Assembly: GCA_002914805.1 (NCBI GenBank)
Contig: JXTB01000042.1
Location: forward strand, 475,754 to 539,753
Source: Parasponia andersonii
Lineage: Eukaryota; Streptophyta; Magnoliopsida; Rosales; Cannabaceae
Direction of reading: 5' to 3'
Length of the DNA stretch: 64,000 bases
Below are positions 1-12,365 of the stretch, one piece after another. A program made the position numbers and the translations under genes. The notes under the pieces were generated by a model. It did not search any database and had not been told where the DNA came from. It saw nothing but the letters and a program-made list of their open reading frames with translations. Each line of letters begins with the position of its first letter. Positions within the stretch are counted from its first letter, which is position 1.

Positions 1-2083
1 AAAGTGGTGATTACTTTCGAAGGAAATTTTGTTAAGTGATAACGCTTTAATTACTATGGACTAGTAATAAGCTAGTTAGGGGGTGTGATAAATGTCTAAT
101 TGTATATATAGTGATCCGGCTTTTTCTGACCGTTAACTACTTACCTTCTTAGCTTAAAAAAATTTAGATGCTGAAAAATTCATGATTTTTTTTTTACCTA
201 TATTTCTTTTTAAGAGATTTATATTCATAACTAACGATTTACTTAAATTTTGAAAACAAGTAAATGCTTCTCAATGGTTAAGTCCCATTTATTTAAATTT
301 AATTATAAACTTTTTATTAAGGTGATTTAAATAGTGCGCAATCATAAAGGGCTCCTAGGTGAGGAGGGGGGTCACATACGGACCACTTAAGTCCCAAGCT
401 CTCCTTAGACAGTTTAGGTCTTTTTGACAGAACCCCTTATATTTTGCATTTATTTAAATCAAAACATTTTCTCTTTTATATCTAAAAAAAACGTCCGTTT
501 ACTTCTATTAAATCGAAATACATTTTCAAGTTCAATTTGATTAAATCATGTATTACGAAATAAAATGCCAAGTTATAAGTACGTTTTCAAACAACATCAA
601 GCTTACATAATTGAAATCATTTGTCTCATAATAAAATATATGCGGAAGAAATTTTAATGGCGGTATTCCATTGCCCGTGCCTCGCATCATCCCTGCCTCA
701 ATTCAGTTAACTCATTAATCAAATTAGAGGTTTCTTTCCTTTAGTACTTATAGCATGAATACTCATAAAATGTGAGCTTTCGCTCAGTAAGTACAATGAA
801 ATTTTCACAAAAAAATTTTCTTATGAATAAAAAATTCTCTCTTTTTTTTTGAAAGTTCAGTTATGCTGATTTATGAAATCATTACTTTATACTTTATTAT
901 AAGATATTGTATCATGATTTTATCTCATTCTTGATTATAAAGTATTTTATCTTTCTTATGTGCCCTGGTATACGTACCGAGTGTGTACTACCAAATGGGG
1001 AATCAGGGGAGCTACTCAACTGAAAATACCCACGGTCATAATCTTAACATACTTTTCCTCGGAAATCCTCGCTTAGGGGAGATCGGTCTTATTTTTCCTC
1101 GGATATCCTCACCTAGTGGAGGTTGGTACGACACCTTTAAATTCTTTATCTTATTTAGTCATTTTTTTTTTAATATGAGTGGGTACGCTTCAATGAACCC
1201 AAACTTATATTCAACTATCGTAGCATTTCCTTTATTAAAGTATGTTGAAATATGATAATATTGTAAAGTAAGCATACATCATTTTTTTTATAGCATAGGA
1301 AAAGTATCTTTATAAGTATATATTATACATAGGTCATACAATAATAATATAAAGGCAAGTTAATATATGAAATTAATTCAAATATATCATATAGTAAACA
1401 TGAAACATTTTCAACTATCTATGCCATAGGTGAAATTGTACTTACCTCGTAGTATGATTGTCCTAGTTCCACTCGTTAATTACGTACGTCTAGATCAAAG
1501 TTTGCCTTGACGTATATATACTCTATTTGTTAGAGAAAATTTAAACTGGCCTTATACATTATTATTATTATTTTTATTTTTATTTTTACTTACTTAGTAG
1601 GCTTATTTAAGACTCAGTCTTGATTCAGTATAAAACTTCACATTTGAGAAACAATGTCACGCTATATTCATTGATTAATTTATATTTTTACTTAGATGGA
1701 TGAGATTTGATTCTCCTTAACCTTGATCATAGTGATCTTTTTCATCTATCAATAATTTGATTGTTGATTTGATTATATCATCCTAAATCAATTAAGTTTT
1801 CTTAATTCTATTTCTTTTCATCAAATACCTTGAATTATTCTTGATTAATTTATTTATTCGTAATTAAGGGTCATAATATAATAATTGAGTCAACCATACT
1901 AAGGAATAAACAAATTTAATATCTAAAATCATACTTGGACTAGATATTATATGGTATTGATCTTGCTCTTTAGGCCTATCACTAAACTTAGGCAAAATAC
2001 AATTAATGGTATACCTAACTTATTTCCTATAATTAATTTCATGTTTTAAATTTAAGTAAATCTTTTCTTATCTCCATTAGAGA

Positions 2084-2118
<35 letters not shown>

Positions 2119-2354
2119 NTCTTAAAATTGCCTAAAATAATTTTTTTCACATTTTGACCCATATTTTGTCAAAATTACACTTTTGACCCAAATACTCAAA
2201 ATTTGTTGCATTTTAGTCCTTCCAACTTTTGAGCAAACATCTTAAAATTTTTTTTTGGAAAGCATTTCTAATGGGTAAAAACCTGTTCTTAAGGATCTAA
2301 GTCTAAATCATTAAGTTTGGTTCATTTTCATGCATATTTTATTTAGGGTCTTAC
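1..2354 (-). repeat. LTR-like sequence, Ty3/gypsy Del/Tekay style
   Basis: This stretch has no coding capacity. On the minus strand it would begin near 2354 with TGTAAGACCCTAAATAAAAT, a form typical of gypsy LTR starts in plants. Around 760-800 the minus strand carries a CTTACTGAGCG...CTCAC stretch. Around 1055-1135 there are two imperfect copies of a unit containing TTTCCTCGGA.ATCCTC. Both features resemble the LTR-like block at 38506-41199 in the opposite orientation. The left boundary is not defined; the sequence near 80 (AGGGGGTGTGATA) is only a candidate. No target duplication was found, so it may be a truncated or solo LTR. Confidence 0.35.
2089..2120. repeat. (TA)n microsatellite with assembly N
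   Basis: About 30 bases of alternating TA end at an N at 2119. The N marks an unresolved join in the assembly, most simply explained by collapse or slippage in the repeat. Confidence 0.9.
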
Positions 2355-2355
2355 A

Positions 2356-3640
2356 CTAAAAAAAAATCTTCCACTTTTTGTGTTTAGTCATTTTGATTTT
2401 ATTATTATTATTATTATGAAGTATTCATATTTAGAAGTTTAAGAAATCAACAGAATAAGTCTCAATATAATATAAATTATATAACATCTAAAGTAGGTCA
2501 AATATGTTATTACCTATTTATTTTTTATATATAATCTATATAACAAGCAAGGTGAGGGAATAAATACCTTCCAAGTTTGGATCTTCTTTCTTACGTCTCT
2601 ACTACAAAATTAAGTGCTCTTTTCTCTTGATTATAATTCTAAATTTCTAGAGTTGATGGGTAAAATATTGTATCTCTTGTGAATTTGGAAGAAAGTGAGG
2701 TAGAAAGAGTTTTTTTTTTTTTTTTTGAGAAGGAATAATTGGAAATATGAAGATAGTTTTGGCAAAGTAATTTGAAAGGTTAAGCATGGATTTGAATTGC
2801 CAAATGAATGATCTATTTATAAGCCATCCATGAAAAGTATCCAATAATACATACTTTCACATTCTATGAAATAATCGAAGCATTATTATTATTAATTTGT
2901 CAAAATATCTTCTTTTTTTACTCCATTACCTTACCTTTTACGTTATTTTTACTCACTCACTACCTTTGTCTCTAATCTTTCTTCTTTTTTAATTATTTGG
3001 AATCTAATACCACTAGCTCCCAAAGAAAGTCTCCACTATATTAGCTTTTGAATTATTTTGGAGACAAAACTTACTAATTAGTTTTGTCTATGTCTTCCAC
3101 TTTGAATTATGGCCACTAATTTTCAAAGAACATTTCCATTATGATTTTCTTTTTTCCCTACCTTTTGAATTACCTATTAACTTTATCCCTTTCCTTTTCT
3201 ATTCTACTCATTTAAAGTTATTACCTTCCTAAAGTAAAACCTTACTATTTTTCATCTTTTTTTATAACTTATTTTCCACTCTTAGATTGATATACTTAAA
3301 TCCTAGCCATTCAAAATATGGCATGGTACTATTTTGGTGCAACCATTAACTTTAGATTATAAAATGTAACAATTTTAATGTGACATAAACATGTCACATT
3401 TTTAATTAGATTATATTGATGTACATAATATAATTATTATAAAATCAATTTATTATTAAGGAAAACTAACTTAGAAATTCTAAGTTAAAATTAGGATTGA
3501 CTATAGTTTTCTTACGTAATAAAATTTAATATTAAAATAATACTACGTACATAATTTCAAATATTTGTGAATTCAAACTTAATAAAATTCGATTCTAAGT
3601 ATATAATAATTCTACTAATATTACAAGTCTAAAGATTTCT
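2356..3640. other. AT-rich stretch, nothing recognised
   Basis: There are poly-T and ATT runs and several short open frames without family resemblance. No LTR ends, tRNA boxes or exon-like runs were seen. Confidence 0.6.
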
Positions 3641-3645
3641 AGGGG

Positions 3646-5250
3646 GTGACAGTATATATTTATTATGAGATTAGATCATCATTATACACTTAGAGTTTTA
3701 TTAAATTTCCTAATTTAAAGCACTTTTGCAGATATAGGCATAAAAGCAAGAATTACCTCTAATTTATATTAAAAATTCATTTCTATGTAGGTTTCGTAAA
3801 ATGGGCACAGATTCTAAACTACACAGGATTTTAATCCAATTCTTGAACTCATAGATTTTGGACTCAATTACTCACTAAGTCCAATTTACAAGATCTGCCT
3901 AAATTATTTCATCGCAAATGGAAAATAGGCTGCATTCACATTTAGTCTGAAACCTTTCAATATTTGACCCATTCTAGCCTCATTAAAATCTCAATTAGAG
4001 TGATTCTTGATGCTATGGATACGTACACAAAAATATCTAGATGATTTATTCTTTGAGAATATTCAAAAAAAGCCAAAATCTAAGTAAAAATATCAGATAT
4101 TTCCAGATGATAAGATCAGCAATCAATTTTGACTCAACAGAACCTATCTTCAATATTTTTTACTATAAGTCAAGAAATACATCTCTAATGAACGCAATTT
4201 TTGTGGCATGAGACTTCTAAGAGATAAAGGTTCAAGTTTTCTTCCTTGATCAGGACAAGTTTTGTCTAAATTCATAGAGTTTCAGATACATCTTTAGGAG
4301 TGACTGAATCTGCCAAAACAAGTTGCCAACTTTCTCTTATCTTTAGTCTACAAATTTTGACGTTGTATTTCTAAGTTTTCCTATAAATAGATGCTTAAAC
4401 TAGGCTTAGGAGGTATTTTGGTTTTAAGAACAAGATCACTCTCTTTTATTCTTCTCTTGTTATTCATATTATTGTAATCTTGCTTTGCCTTCAAAATAGT
4501 AAGAGTTTTATGTTTAAAGTTATTTTAATATTATGTTCATACTTGTTGTTCTTCTTTATCATGTTTACTTAATCTTGTATGTTGCTAAGGTGAAAGGATG
4601 AATCTCTTAGGAGAAATATAGATATAATCTAAACTCTAGGTAGACTTCATTATTTATATCTTTTAATCACTGTTATACATGTGCTACTTAATTTTTTTAA
4701 TCAATCGTAATACTCTCCTCATTAAGTGGTGAGACTTTATTCATTGTAGTCAACCTTTGGCACAACAAATACTTAATTCCTTTTGTACCAGTTATACTAG
4801 GAAGGGATTTTGATTTATTGTGGATATAAGGTAGCACCATGAATGCTTGACCACATTTGTAAGTGTTGGCGTTATCAAAAAAGGTAATTAAGAAAACTAA
4901 TCTAATCACATAAATAACTAGTAATGGACCTTTAATTATTAATCTTCCGATTGGAACCTCTATTATGTGTAGATTCTAATTGAGTGATAAAAGAACTTAA
5001 GTTATACTTATTTGATATACCTAAGAGTGGATCCCCTAATCTTAGCAATTGTTTAATTCTGCAATTTCATATCGGTATATTTCTGTCACTTTGTTTCATA
5101 TTGTCACAATCATCCTATAACATAATTTTTTCCATCATTTTTATTTTTGTAATATATGTGTTATGGTCTTGTATTATTCACTAACCTTCCTATAGATTGA
5201 CCTCGGCCTTACCGAGTAATTTATTACTTTGACACTCCTGCACTTGAGAA
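3646..5250 (+). repeat. Candidate Ty3/gypsy LTR (Tat/Athila-like)
   Basis: A purine tract (AGGGGG) is followed by TGACAG at 3646, which could be a PPT followed by an LTR start. A TATA-like CTATAAATAG lies at 4381, followed by a T-rich leader with TTGTTATTCATATTATTG. Near 5190-5245 the words CCTCGGCCTTACCGAGTAAT, TTATTACTTTGACA and CCTGCACTTG occur in order; that series is characteristic of the 3' end of Tat-group LTRs. Neither boundary is proved and no target duplication was identified. Copia integrase sequence begins immediately downstream. Confidence 0.4.
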
Positions 5251-5289
5251 AAGACTTCATTAATTTGAATCAATCTTATGCATATTATT

Positions 5290-5626
5290 GTGTATAGATC
5301 ACATGAAGTGGAAACTCGAGGATGAAAGAGGAATTTCATCACCTTTATTGATGCATACTCTAGATTTTGCTATATTTACTTTTTGCACTACAATTCTGCA
5401 ATTCATGAAAAGTTCATGAAGTTCAAACGATATGTGGAAAGTATAAATGATGCTAGAATCAAAACCTTACAATTTGATCATTATGGTAAGGATCACCAAA
5501 ACTATTACATCGTACTCTTTCTGATGTTAGGCATTACTTACGATTGCTCCATTAATTGAGACGAAAGATATAGAAGTCTTGTTGAATACAGATACAATGA
5601 AAGCATGGAAATGGTTGAAATGATTT
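5290..5626 (+). pseudogene. Ty1/copia integrase core, 5' part (decayed)
   Basis: In one frame the sequence reads through EVETRG, then NFITFIDAYSRF, EKFMKFKRYVES and RIKTLQFDH. These correspond to the copia integrase core order GPMEV..RGG, YFITFIDDYSR, EKFKEFKA and KIKTLRSD. The first catalytic region is partly eroded (GPM is no longer readable, and there is an in-frame stop after ETRG). The end near 5585-5626 reads VEYRYNESMEMVEMI, matching the VAERKNRTLMEMVRSM segment that follows the catalytic glutamate. The intervening catalytic Asp/Glu stretch is shortened and frame-shifted. The gene is interrupted at 5627 by LTR-like DNA and resumes near 6990. It is a fossil with no possible activity. 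Confidence 0.75.
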
Positions 5627-6950
5627 TGTTAATGAGTATTTTATGATTTTTTCTTTAGTGCTTTTGTTCTTGTTTATTTTTGAAATCAGTAAGTATTTTA
5701 TGTTACTTTTACGTTTAATTTGTGTTTTGATGTGAAAGAATTTAATTTGTTGGAGAAATGGTGAAAAACAAGACCAAAATGGCATCAAAAAGGGCGCTAA
5801 ATGAGGTAAAAAAGCGCAATTGCAACCTTAAACCAACAAGACTAGCATAGCTACATAAGTCAGTGGCACAGCTGTGCCACTTTCACTACCCATTTCATGC
5901 TGAGATGAGTTTATAGCCCAGATTTGCTTCCTTTTTCGCAGTGGAGATTATCCTATCCTTAATTATGATAGAGTTTGACGTAGGAGACAACCTTAAAAAT
6001 ATATGAAGGCACAATTTCTAAGGAGGATTTTGGAGATCAAATTTTACCAAATTGAGAGAGCTTGAAGCCTAAAGTTCTTGGATGATTTCTTGGAGATTCT
6101 TAGAAGAAATCAAGCTTGAAGATATTTATCACCATAGTTTTCAATTCTTCTTCTCTTTATTTTTACTTTTAGAAGTTGCAATTGTAGATGTATTTTGATA
6201 CGTTTTCATTCACAAACTTCTTAATGGTGAATGTATAGGATATGTCTATGTGTAGTTAAACTCATACTCTAGGGGCTTGATGCAGCTCTATTTGTTCTAT
6301 GTTTTGAATATTTTTCAATTATTAATGAAATTTCCTTTTGATTCATTTGTATTTATCTATGCTTAATGCCTCTAATTTGTTGAGAAATGAATTAGTTGCT
6401 CTTGATTTGTGAATTCTAATGCTTCAAAAAGATTGGTTTACTTATTTGAATTATAAACTTAAGCTTAGCTATTGTTGAGTTAGGGAGGCCAATAGCACTA
6501 GGTAAATCATTAAGAGTTTCTTAATGCATGTTTGAGTAGAAAAATTAGGTAGGAATACTAATTTGATTAGTCATACATAAGACTTCACTTGAAACTTAGG
6601 AGAGTTAGTGAGCTTAATATTACACTATTGATTAATGAATCAATTGGAACTGGTTAATGATTACTAAATAGGATAAACATAGGATTGTTCAGTGAAATCA
6701 GGACCCTAGATCTCTCATTATAGACTTATCTTTTGGTGAATTTGTCTCCTCAACTTTTTTTTTACTCGTTTTTACTTTTACTTGTTAAATTTTTCATTTC
6801 ACTCTAGTTTAAATTTAGATTGATTAGATAAAATTAGGACACTATTTTCGTAGTAATCAGCTTAATTTAGAAAAACAATTCTAGTGTGACGATATCTTTA
6901 CTCTCACTTTTATTACTTGTAACAACCTGTGTACTTACAATTTAGTGGAT
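5627..6950 (+). repeat. LTR inserted inside the copia integrase
   Basis: The block starts TGTTAATGAG and splits the copia integrase reading between MEMVEMI and NTFWDD. Its right part contains GGACACTATTTTCGTAGTAA, then ACTCTCACTTTTATTACTTG and CAACCTGTGTACTTACA, an order typical of the U5 end of Tat/Ogre-like LTRs. An internal stretch near 6255-6300 (TAGTTAAACTCATACTCTAG) also fits such LTRs. No gag or pol sequence is present, so it is a solo LTR or a remnant. The 3' boundary is uncertain: about 50 bases after 6950 belong to neither clear copia nor clear LTR sequence, and flanking GATTT/AATTT is only a partial target duplication. Confidence 0.6.
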
Positions 6951-6984
6951 ACACATTTACATTCATGTGTTATCGAATTTCTAC

Positions 6985-7270
6985 ATAAATAAGGTTATCG
7001 AACACATTTTGGGATGATGTTGTGAGAACAATATTCTATATATTGAATCATACACCTTCTTATAGACTTTAAATGACACCTTATGAAATATGGTATACAT
7101 TAAAACCTAGTTTGGATCATGTTGACATCTAGGGATGTCAAGTAAATGCGCATAAGCAGGAAATTTGAAGAAGTAAATTCAAAATCTGAAAAGTAATTTC
7201 GGATTGGATACGAAGAAAATGGAATGGGTTACAAGCTCCATAAAGAAAGGAAAAAGTGTTTGTCTCCAGG
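6985..7270 (+). pseudogene. Ty1/copia integrase, C-terminal part (decayed)
   Basis: This continues the copia fragment interrupted at 5627. The readable words in order are NTFWDDVVRTIFYILNHTPS, then TPYEIW, KPSLDHV and GC. This is the copia integrase tail (LPNTFW..AV..A.YILNR.P, TPYE.W.GKKPS..HLRV.GC). In-frame stops lie between the words (TAA after YRL, TAG before GC). No reverse transcriptase or RNase H sequence follows; the element passes directly toward its 3' LTR, so most of pol is deleted. Confidence 0.8.
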
Positions 7271-7463
7271 TTCGGAAAGTTCTTAGAAGTGAGTTATGAG
7301 TCACTTCAGAAGTTACATAAAGATAGAAGAGTCCTACAGTACAAGTAGTTATCATTCATGTAATTTGCCTTTCATTTCTACTATATTATGAAGATATTTA
7401 AGAGTTTTAGTCCTTATTTTTAGATTTATTTTTTGAAATTTTATTTCTATTTCTGCTTTATAA

Positions 7464-8558
7464 AGTAAGTGGGAGATTGTAGGGATTGTGTCTTACAAAT
7501 AATTTATTATACTTTCATACTCTAATAGGAATGATGTGTATTAAACTGTAAAAGATTCTGACTTCTGGTAGAAACACCAATGCATTATAAATGCATTGAA
7601 TTAGACCAAGTAATAGAATAAATTGAGGTTAATTATCTTAACTTATTCTTCTTTTTATTACTACCTTAGTACAATGCATATAGATCTTAAGCATACTATT
7701 GGTCAAACTTGTTTCATTAGTTTTATCTTTTTGACTTATTAAAGGACTAGTTCTATCATGGTTCAAATTCTGGTATCTTAGAAGACAAGATTCGAGAATT
7801 GATGAGAATCCCCTATACAAATACAAATGCCAAGCCATATTACCACTATGAGTTCTTTGAAGCTCTTGGAATAATTTGAATCTTGGATCTAGGTATTCAC
7901 TATATGAAGTTGACAATATTTATGTGAAATATAAATTATAGTTGTCAACAAATTATCCACTAGATGAAAGATGGCAACTAATAGGTAAATATGTGTAGAA
8001 GGGTACTACGGTATGATATTGAGTGTACATTTGCCATATAACATATGCTAAATTGATCAAGTTAATTAATTTATTAATAACTTCTAGAAAATATGATATT
8101 TAAACCAATAGTGCAATACTGAACCTATAATGGAGTGTTTGTCCAATACATGGCCCAATTATAATTAAGAGTTAATTACAATTATTAGCAATCGGTTCAT
8201 TAGAGCTCAAATAATTTGAATCCAATGTGTCCCTTTCTAGCTTAACAAAGCCCAATTGTTGATTAATTAATAGTTACCTAATTCTAGTTGGACTCTGATT
8301 ATAATAGGTAATTATTTAAATAGTTATGTTACACAATAAGAGAAGAAAGAGTGCCAACAATTATAATTCTCTCTAACTAGGATCAAGAAGAAAGAAAGAG
8401 GAATCTTTTCTGGAGATCTTGAAGTTTTCTCAAAGCTAATCAAAAAATAGTACCCACACACTAAATCAGTAAAAGGGGAAGAGAATAGATGGAAAGACTC
8501 AAAGGTTCAAAGATTTAAGGTTCAAAGTTTTCTCTAGAATTGATATATGATATATGAT
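7464..8558 (+). repeat. Ty1/copia polypurine tract and 3' LTR (left part)
   Basis: AAGTAAGTGGGAGAT precedes TGTAGGGATTGTG at 7479. This is the usual copia arrangement of an AGTGGGAGAT polypurine tract directly before the LTR's TG. The LTR has no coding capacity and carries a late leader with AGAGAAGAAAGAGTGCCAAC near 8340. At 8559 it is interrupted by the Athila insertion, whose target duplication AAGAT lies at 8559-8563 and 13632-13636. The LTR may continue after 13636, but I cannot define its end. Confidence 0.6.
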
Positions 8559-8563
8559 AAGAT

Positions 8564-9749
8564 TGATAACTCTATAAAAATAGAGTTATTTGGAATGTTT
8601 TTGAGTATTGGGATAGCTGTTTAAAAGGATCAAATTGTCTAGTTTAAGTGTTTTTCTTTATTTTATTTTTGTCCGTGGTGTTTCTATGATTACAATTCAA
8701 TATAGTCAATATCTATTTTATTTTCTTTTTATTTCTAGTAGGAATGCTGAAATTAGGACTTGAAATCTGATGAATTTAAATGGCCACGTCTTTGAAGGAA
8801 TGCTGAACTTAAGTAAAAGTTGGAAGTAACTTTACTGCAGCAACGCATCGGAGCAATACTGAACAGCAGAATTCTTTTTCCAGCTGGCATCTTTTACGCA
8901 CAGCTGGTGCTGACAGCTAATATTAAATACCAGCTAAGGGAAAATGAAGCAAAAGTGGTCCTCACTCCATATTTGCCTGACACGTATGTTAGGGTACCTT
9001 ACCTACTCTGATATAAAAGGAAAATGTACTGTAGGAAGAAGGAGGAGGACGACTGAATAGAGAAAAAGACGGAAAAAAAAAGAAAAGAGAGAAAGACAGT
9101 ACAAAGAAGAGAGGACGAAGGAGAGGAAGTACTAGCAGCAGGGAGCTCGATTTACCATTATCCAGCTAGATTTTTCCTTACCTTCTTAAATCTTCTTTGT
9201 ATTAATTTCTTTTTCTTTTCTTGAACTTTCTGTAATCTATGAATTACTTTGGGTTGCTGATTTTTGAGCCCCAAAATATGAGCTAAGTTTTTCTTAGCTA
9301 GAATATTGATGAATCTAAGGTTGTAATGAAGGATTAAATGTTGTTTTAAGTGTTTATTGTAATTTTCTCTTGTTCAATCAAGTGAGCTTCATCATTAAAT
9401 TCTATTATTATTTGGCCACCAATATTTAGGATAAATAAACTAGGATTAATTCTGGAAAGGTTAATTTTAGTTGGATCTAACTTGACTAATACATGTTTCA
9501 AGTATCTTTTTAGTGGATTCCTGAATTTATAATGATATAGGAATATATCGTTACCATGTTTTATGTTTGGAATTTACATTTTTTATTTTGCATCTGTCAA
9601 TTCTTATAATTTTTTAATTCAGCTTATTTGACATTAGTTTTATCCAACTAATTTTGTTAATCAATCCCTGTAGAGACGATACTCAACTCATTACTATATT
9701 ATTTGTTCAGCACGTGCACTTGCGTAGCAATTATAAAATAACGCCAACA
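8564..9749 (+). repeat. Athila 5' LTR
   Basis: The LTR starts TGATAACTCT, followed by a short hairpin (AACTCT...AGAGTT), and ends AACGCCAACA just before the PBS. Positions about 9474-9749 match 13094-13631, except that the 3' copy carries about 258 extra bases after ATCGTTACCATG. A purine-rich transcribed leader spans about 9036-9140. Confidence 0.8.
9011..9019 (+). promoter_or_regulatory. Probable TATA box of the Athila LTR
   Basis: GATATAAAAGG lies about 450 bases into the LTR, just upstream of the purine-rich leader, where the U3/R promoter is expected. Inferred from position and sequence only. Confidence 0.5.
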
Positions 9750-9755
9750 AGTTTT

Positions 9756-9774
9756 TGGCGCCATTGCCAAGGAT
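9756..9774 (+). other. Primer binding site (tRNA-Asp type)
   Basis: TGGCGCCATTGCCAAGGAT starts six bases after the LTR end. It matches the complement of the 3' end of plant tRNA-Asp (TGGCGCCGTTGCCGGGGAT) except for three G-to-A changes (GTT to ATT and two in GGGG). This PBS is typical of the Athila/Ogre group and confirms the 5' LTR boundary. Confidence 0.85.
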
Positions 9775-9807
9775 TAAGAGAACTAAAATTATTTGTAGAA
9801 AACTAAT

Positions 9808-11432
9808 TTGGTTTTCTTGCCTGTGGTTGTGCTTGCAATAACTTATACTCTTTATAAGAATAATCAGCAAGAACAAGATCTGGTGCCTTTAGATCCTGAG
9901 ATTGAAAGAACATTTCAAGCAAGGAGAAGGGAACAACAACAAGGTTTAGCTGGTTTAAGAGGAATGGCTGATGCTAATGATGCTACAGCAATGGCAGATG
10001 ACAGGGACAAAGCAATCAGAGAGTATGCTATTCCTATTCTCAATGGGCTTAATCCTGACATTGTTAGGCCCGAAATTCAAGCACCTCAGTTTGAATTGAA
10101 GCCGGTGATGTTTCAAATGCCCAAATTATGGGGCAATTTAGTGGGGTACCAACAGAGGATCCACATCTTCTCCTCCGATTTTTCATAGAAGTGTGTGATT
10201 CATTCAAACTGCAAGGAGTCACAGATGAAGCTTTAAGGCTGAAACTATTCCAATACTCTTTACGAGATAGAGCAAGAGCATGGTTGAACTCGATACCCCC
10301 AGATTCGGTGGCCGCATAGAATAACTTGGCGGAGAAATTTTTGATGAAATATTTCCTGCCAACTAAAAATGCTAAGCTCCGAAATGATATTACTTCTTTT
10401 CAGCAGTTGGATGGGGAATCTTTATATGAATCATGGGAGCGCTTTAAAGAATTGCTAAGAAAATGCCCACACCATGGAATCTCTCATTGGATCCAAATGG
10501 AAACATTTTATAATGGCCTCAATGCTCATACTCGATCAATGGTGGATGCTTCGGCTAATGGTGCTCTTCTTGCAAAGTCCTATAATGATGCTTATGAGAT
10601 TTTGGAGTGAATGGCCAATAATAACTATCAATGGCCAACTAAAAGAGTTGCTGCAGGAAGGCGTGTGGTTGGAATTCATGATGTTGATGCAGTTACAGCC
10701 TTGATAGCTCAAGTTTCATCACTGTCCAATATCCTGAAATCTATGAATATGGCTGCTGGAGCAACTGTAGATCAATTGGCTGCAATTTCTTATGTTTATT
10801 GTGGTAAAGGGTATTCATTTGATAGCTGCCCATCTAACCTTGCTTCAGTATACTATGTGGGGAACTATAACAAGAACAACAATCCATTTTCAAACATGTA
10901 CAACCAAGGATGGAGGCATCATCCTAATTTTTCATGGAGCAACCAAGGAGCTACTTCAGATACAACTCCAAATAAACCAGCCTATCCACCTGGTTTCCAA
11001 CATCATTTTCCACAGCAATAACAGTATCAGAAACAGCAATATCCAGAGCGATCCAACTCTATGGAATCTTTATTGAAGGAGTATATGGCGAAAAATGACA
11101 GTATAAATCAGAATCAGTCCGTAATGATTCAAAACCAAGCAGCCTCACTTAGAAACTTGGAGAATCAAATGGGGCAGTTAGCTAATGCCTTGAATAGCAG
11201 GCCCCAAGGTTCTTTGCCAAGTGATACAGAAAATCCAAGATGTGAGAGTAAAGAGCATTGCAAAGTGATCTTATTAAGGAGTAGGAAAGAGTTAAAAGAG
11301 CCTAAGCTAAGGTTTAAACAATCAGGAGAGCCCTCTTCAATCCAAAGAGAAAAGGATAAGGAAGATAGAGTGGAAAATATAACAAAGAAAACTGCTGAAA
11401 AAAAGAAGTCTGCTACAGCATCGCTACAGTAA
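9808..11432 (+). pseudogene. gag: Athila gag (decayed)
   Basis: Gag forms the particle that packages element RNA. Three or more open pieces read in order. First comes an N-terminal part with NNQQEQDLVPLDPEIERTF and a REYAIPILNGLNPDIVRP motif. Next, after a frameshift near 10125, the Retrotrans_gag core: FSGVPTEDPH, LKLFQYSLRDRARAWLNS, EKFLMKYFLP, FQQLDGESLYESWERFKELL. Last is a Gln/Asn-rich tail. A TAG lies at 10317 after PDSVAA, a TGA at 10608 after AYEILE, and a TAA after HHFPQQ. A degenerate zinc-knuckle-like YCGKGYSFDSCPSN occurs near 10800. The protein family is clear; no intact product is possible. Confidence 0.88.
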
Positions 11433-11561
11433 GACTGCCCAAAAAAGCAGAATAATAGACCACCGTCACATTTTCCTTAACAATTCCACATGTAGCAACA
11501 AGACAAGCAATTCAACAAATTTTTGTAGGTTTTAAAGCAGCTGCATATTAATATACCACTC

Positions 11562-12038
11562 GTGGAAGCTTTAGAACAGATGCTAAAGTATGTCAAATTC
11601 ATGAAGGACATCCTCTCCAAGAAAAGAAGATTGGGAGAGTTTGAAACTGTGGCACTGACTAAAGAGTGCAGCTCCATCTTACAGAGTAAAATCCCTCCTA
11701 AATTTCAAGACCCTGGAAGCTTTACAATACCATGTTCTATTGGTGATACCTATTGCGGAAAAGCCTTGTGTATTTTAGGAGCAAGCATAAACTTGATGCC
11801 CATATCTGTTTTCAGAAAGTTGGGAATTGGAGAAGCAAGACCAACTACAGTTACTCTTCAGCTTGTAGATAGGTCTTTTGCTCACCCTGAAGGAAAAATT
11901 GAAGATGTTTTAGTTCGGGTGGACAAGTTTATAGTCCCTATGGATTTTATTGTGTTGGATTATGAGGCTGACAAAGAAGTGCCTATAATCTTAGGTAGGC
12001 CGTTTCTTACTACTGGAAGGACATTGATTGATGTGTAG
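11562..12038 (+). pseudogene. Athila aspartic protease region
   Basis: This open piece of about 158 residues starts with EALEQMLKYVKFMKDILS, a conserved Athila segment, followed by the retropepsin-like fold. FTIPCSIG, then LCILGASINLMP (the usual catalytic D-[ST]-G appears here as L-G-A, so the active-site Asp is lost), and PIILGRPFLTTGRTLIDV. It stops with TAG at the residue after DV. The piece links gag to RT in the expected order. The missing catalytic Asp and the flanking stops mean it is not functional. Confidence 0.85.
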
Positions 12039-12365
12039 AAAGGAAAACTCACTATGCGAGTTGATAATGAGTAGGTTACTTTCAATGTGTTCAAGACTAT
12101 ATGATTTCCGGATGAAATAGAAGAGTGTTTAGCCATCAATGTGTTAGATTCACTTGTGCTGAAGCAATTCCAGGAAACTTATGATAACAACCTGATTTCA
12201 GTATCCACCAAGACCGATTTTGATGAAGAAATTGAAGAAAAGAGCTATGTACCATAGGTGGACACAAAGTATTCACTTGCTAGACCGGGGAAGTAATTTG
12301 AATCTCTTGAATTATTAGAGAGGGATTTCAAACCTTCTAACCCATTAGTTGAAGAACCCCCAGTT

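Noticed and set aside
983..1255. Open frame of 90 codons near the left edge
   Set aside because: It lies over LTR-like tandem units, is AT-biased and has no family resemblance.
7638..7916. Minus-strand open frame of 92 codons
   Set aside because: It lies inside the copia 3' LTR; no matching protein family.
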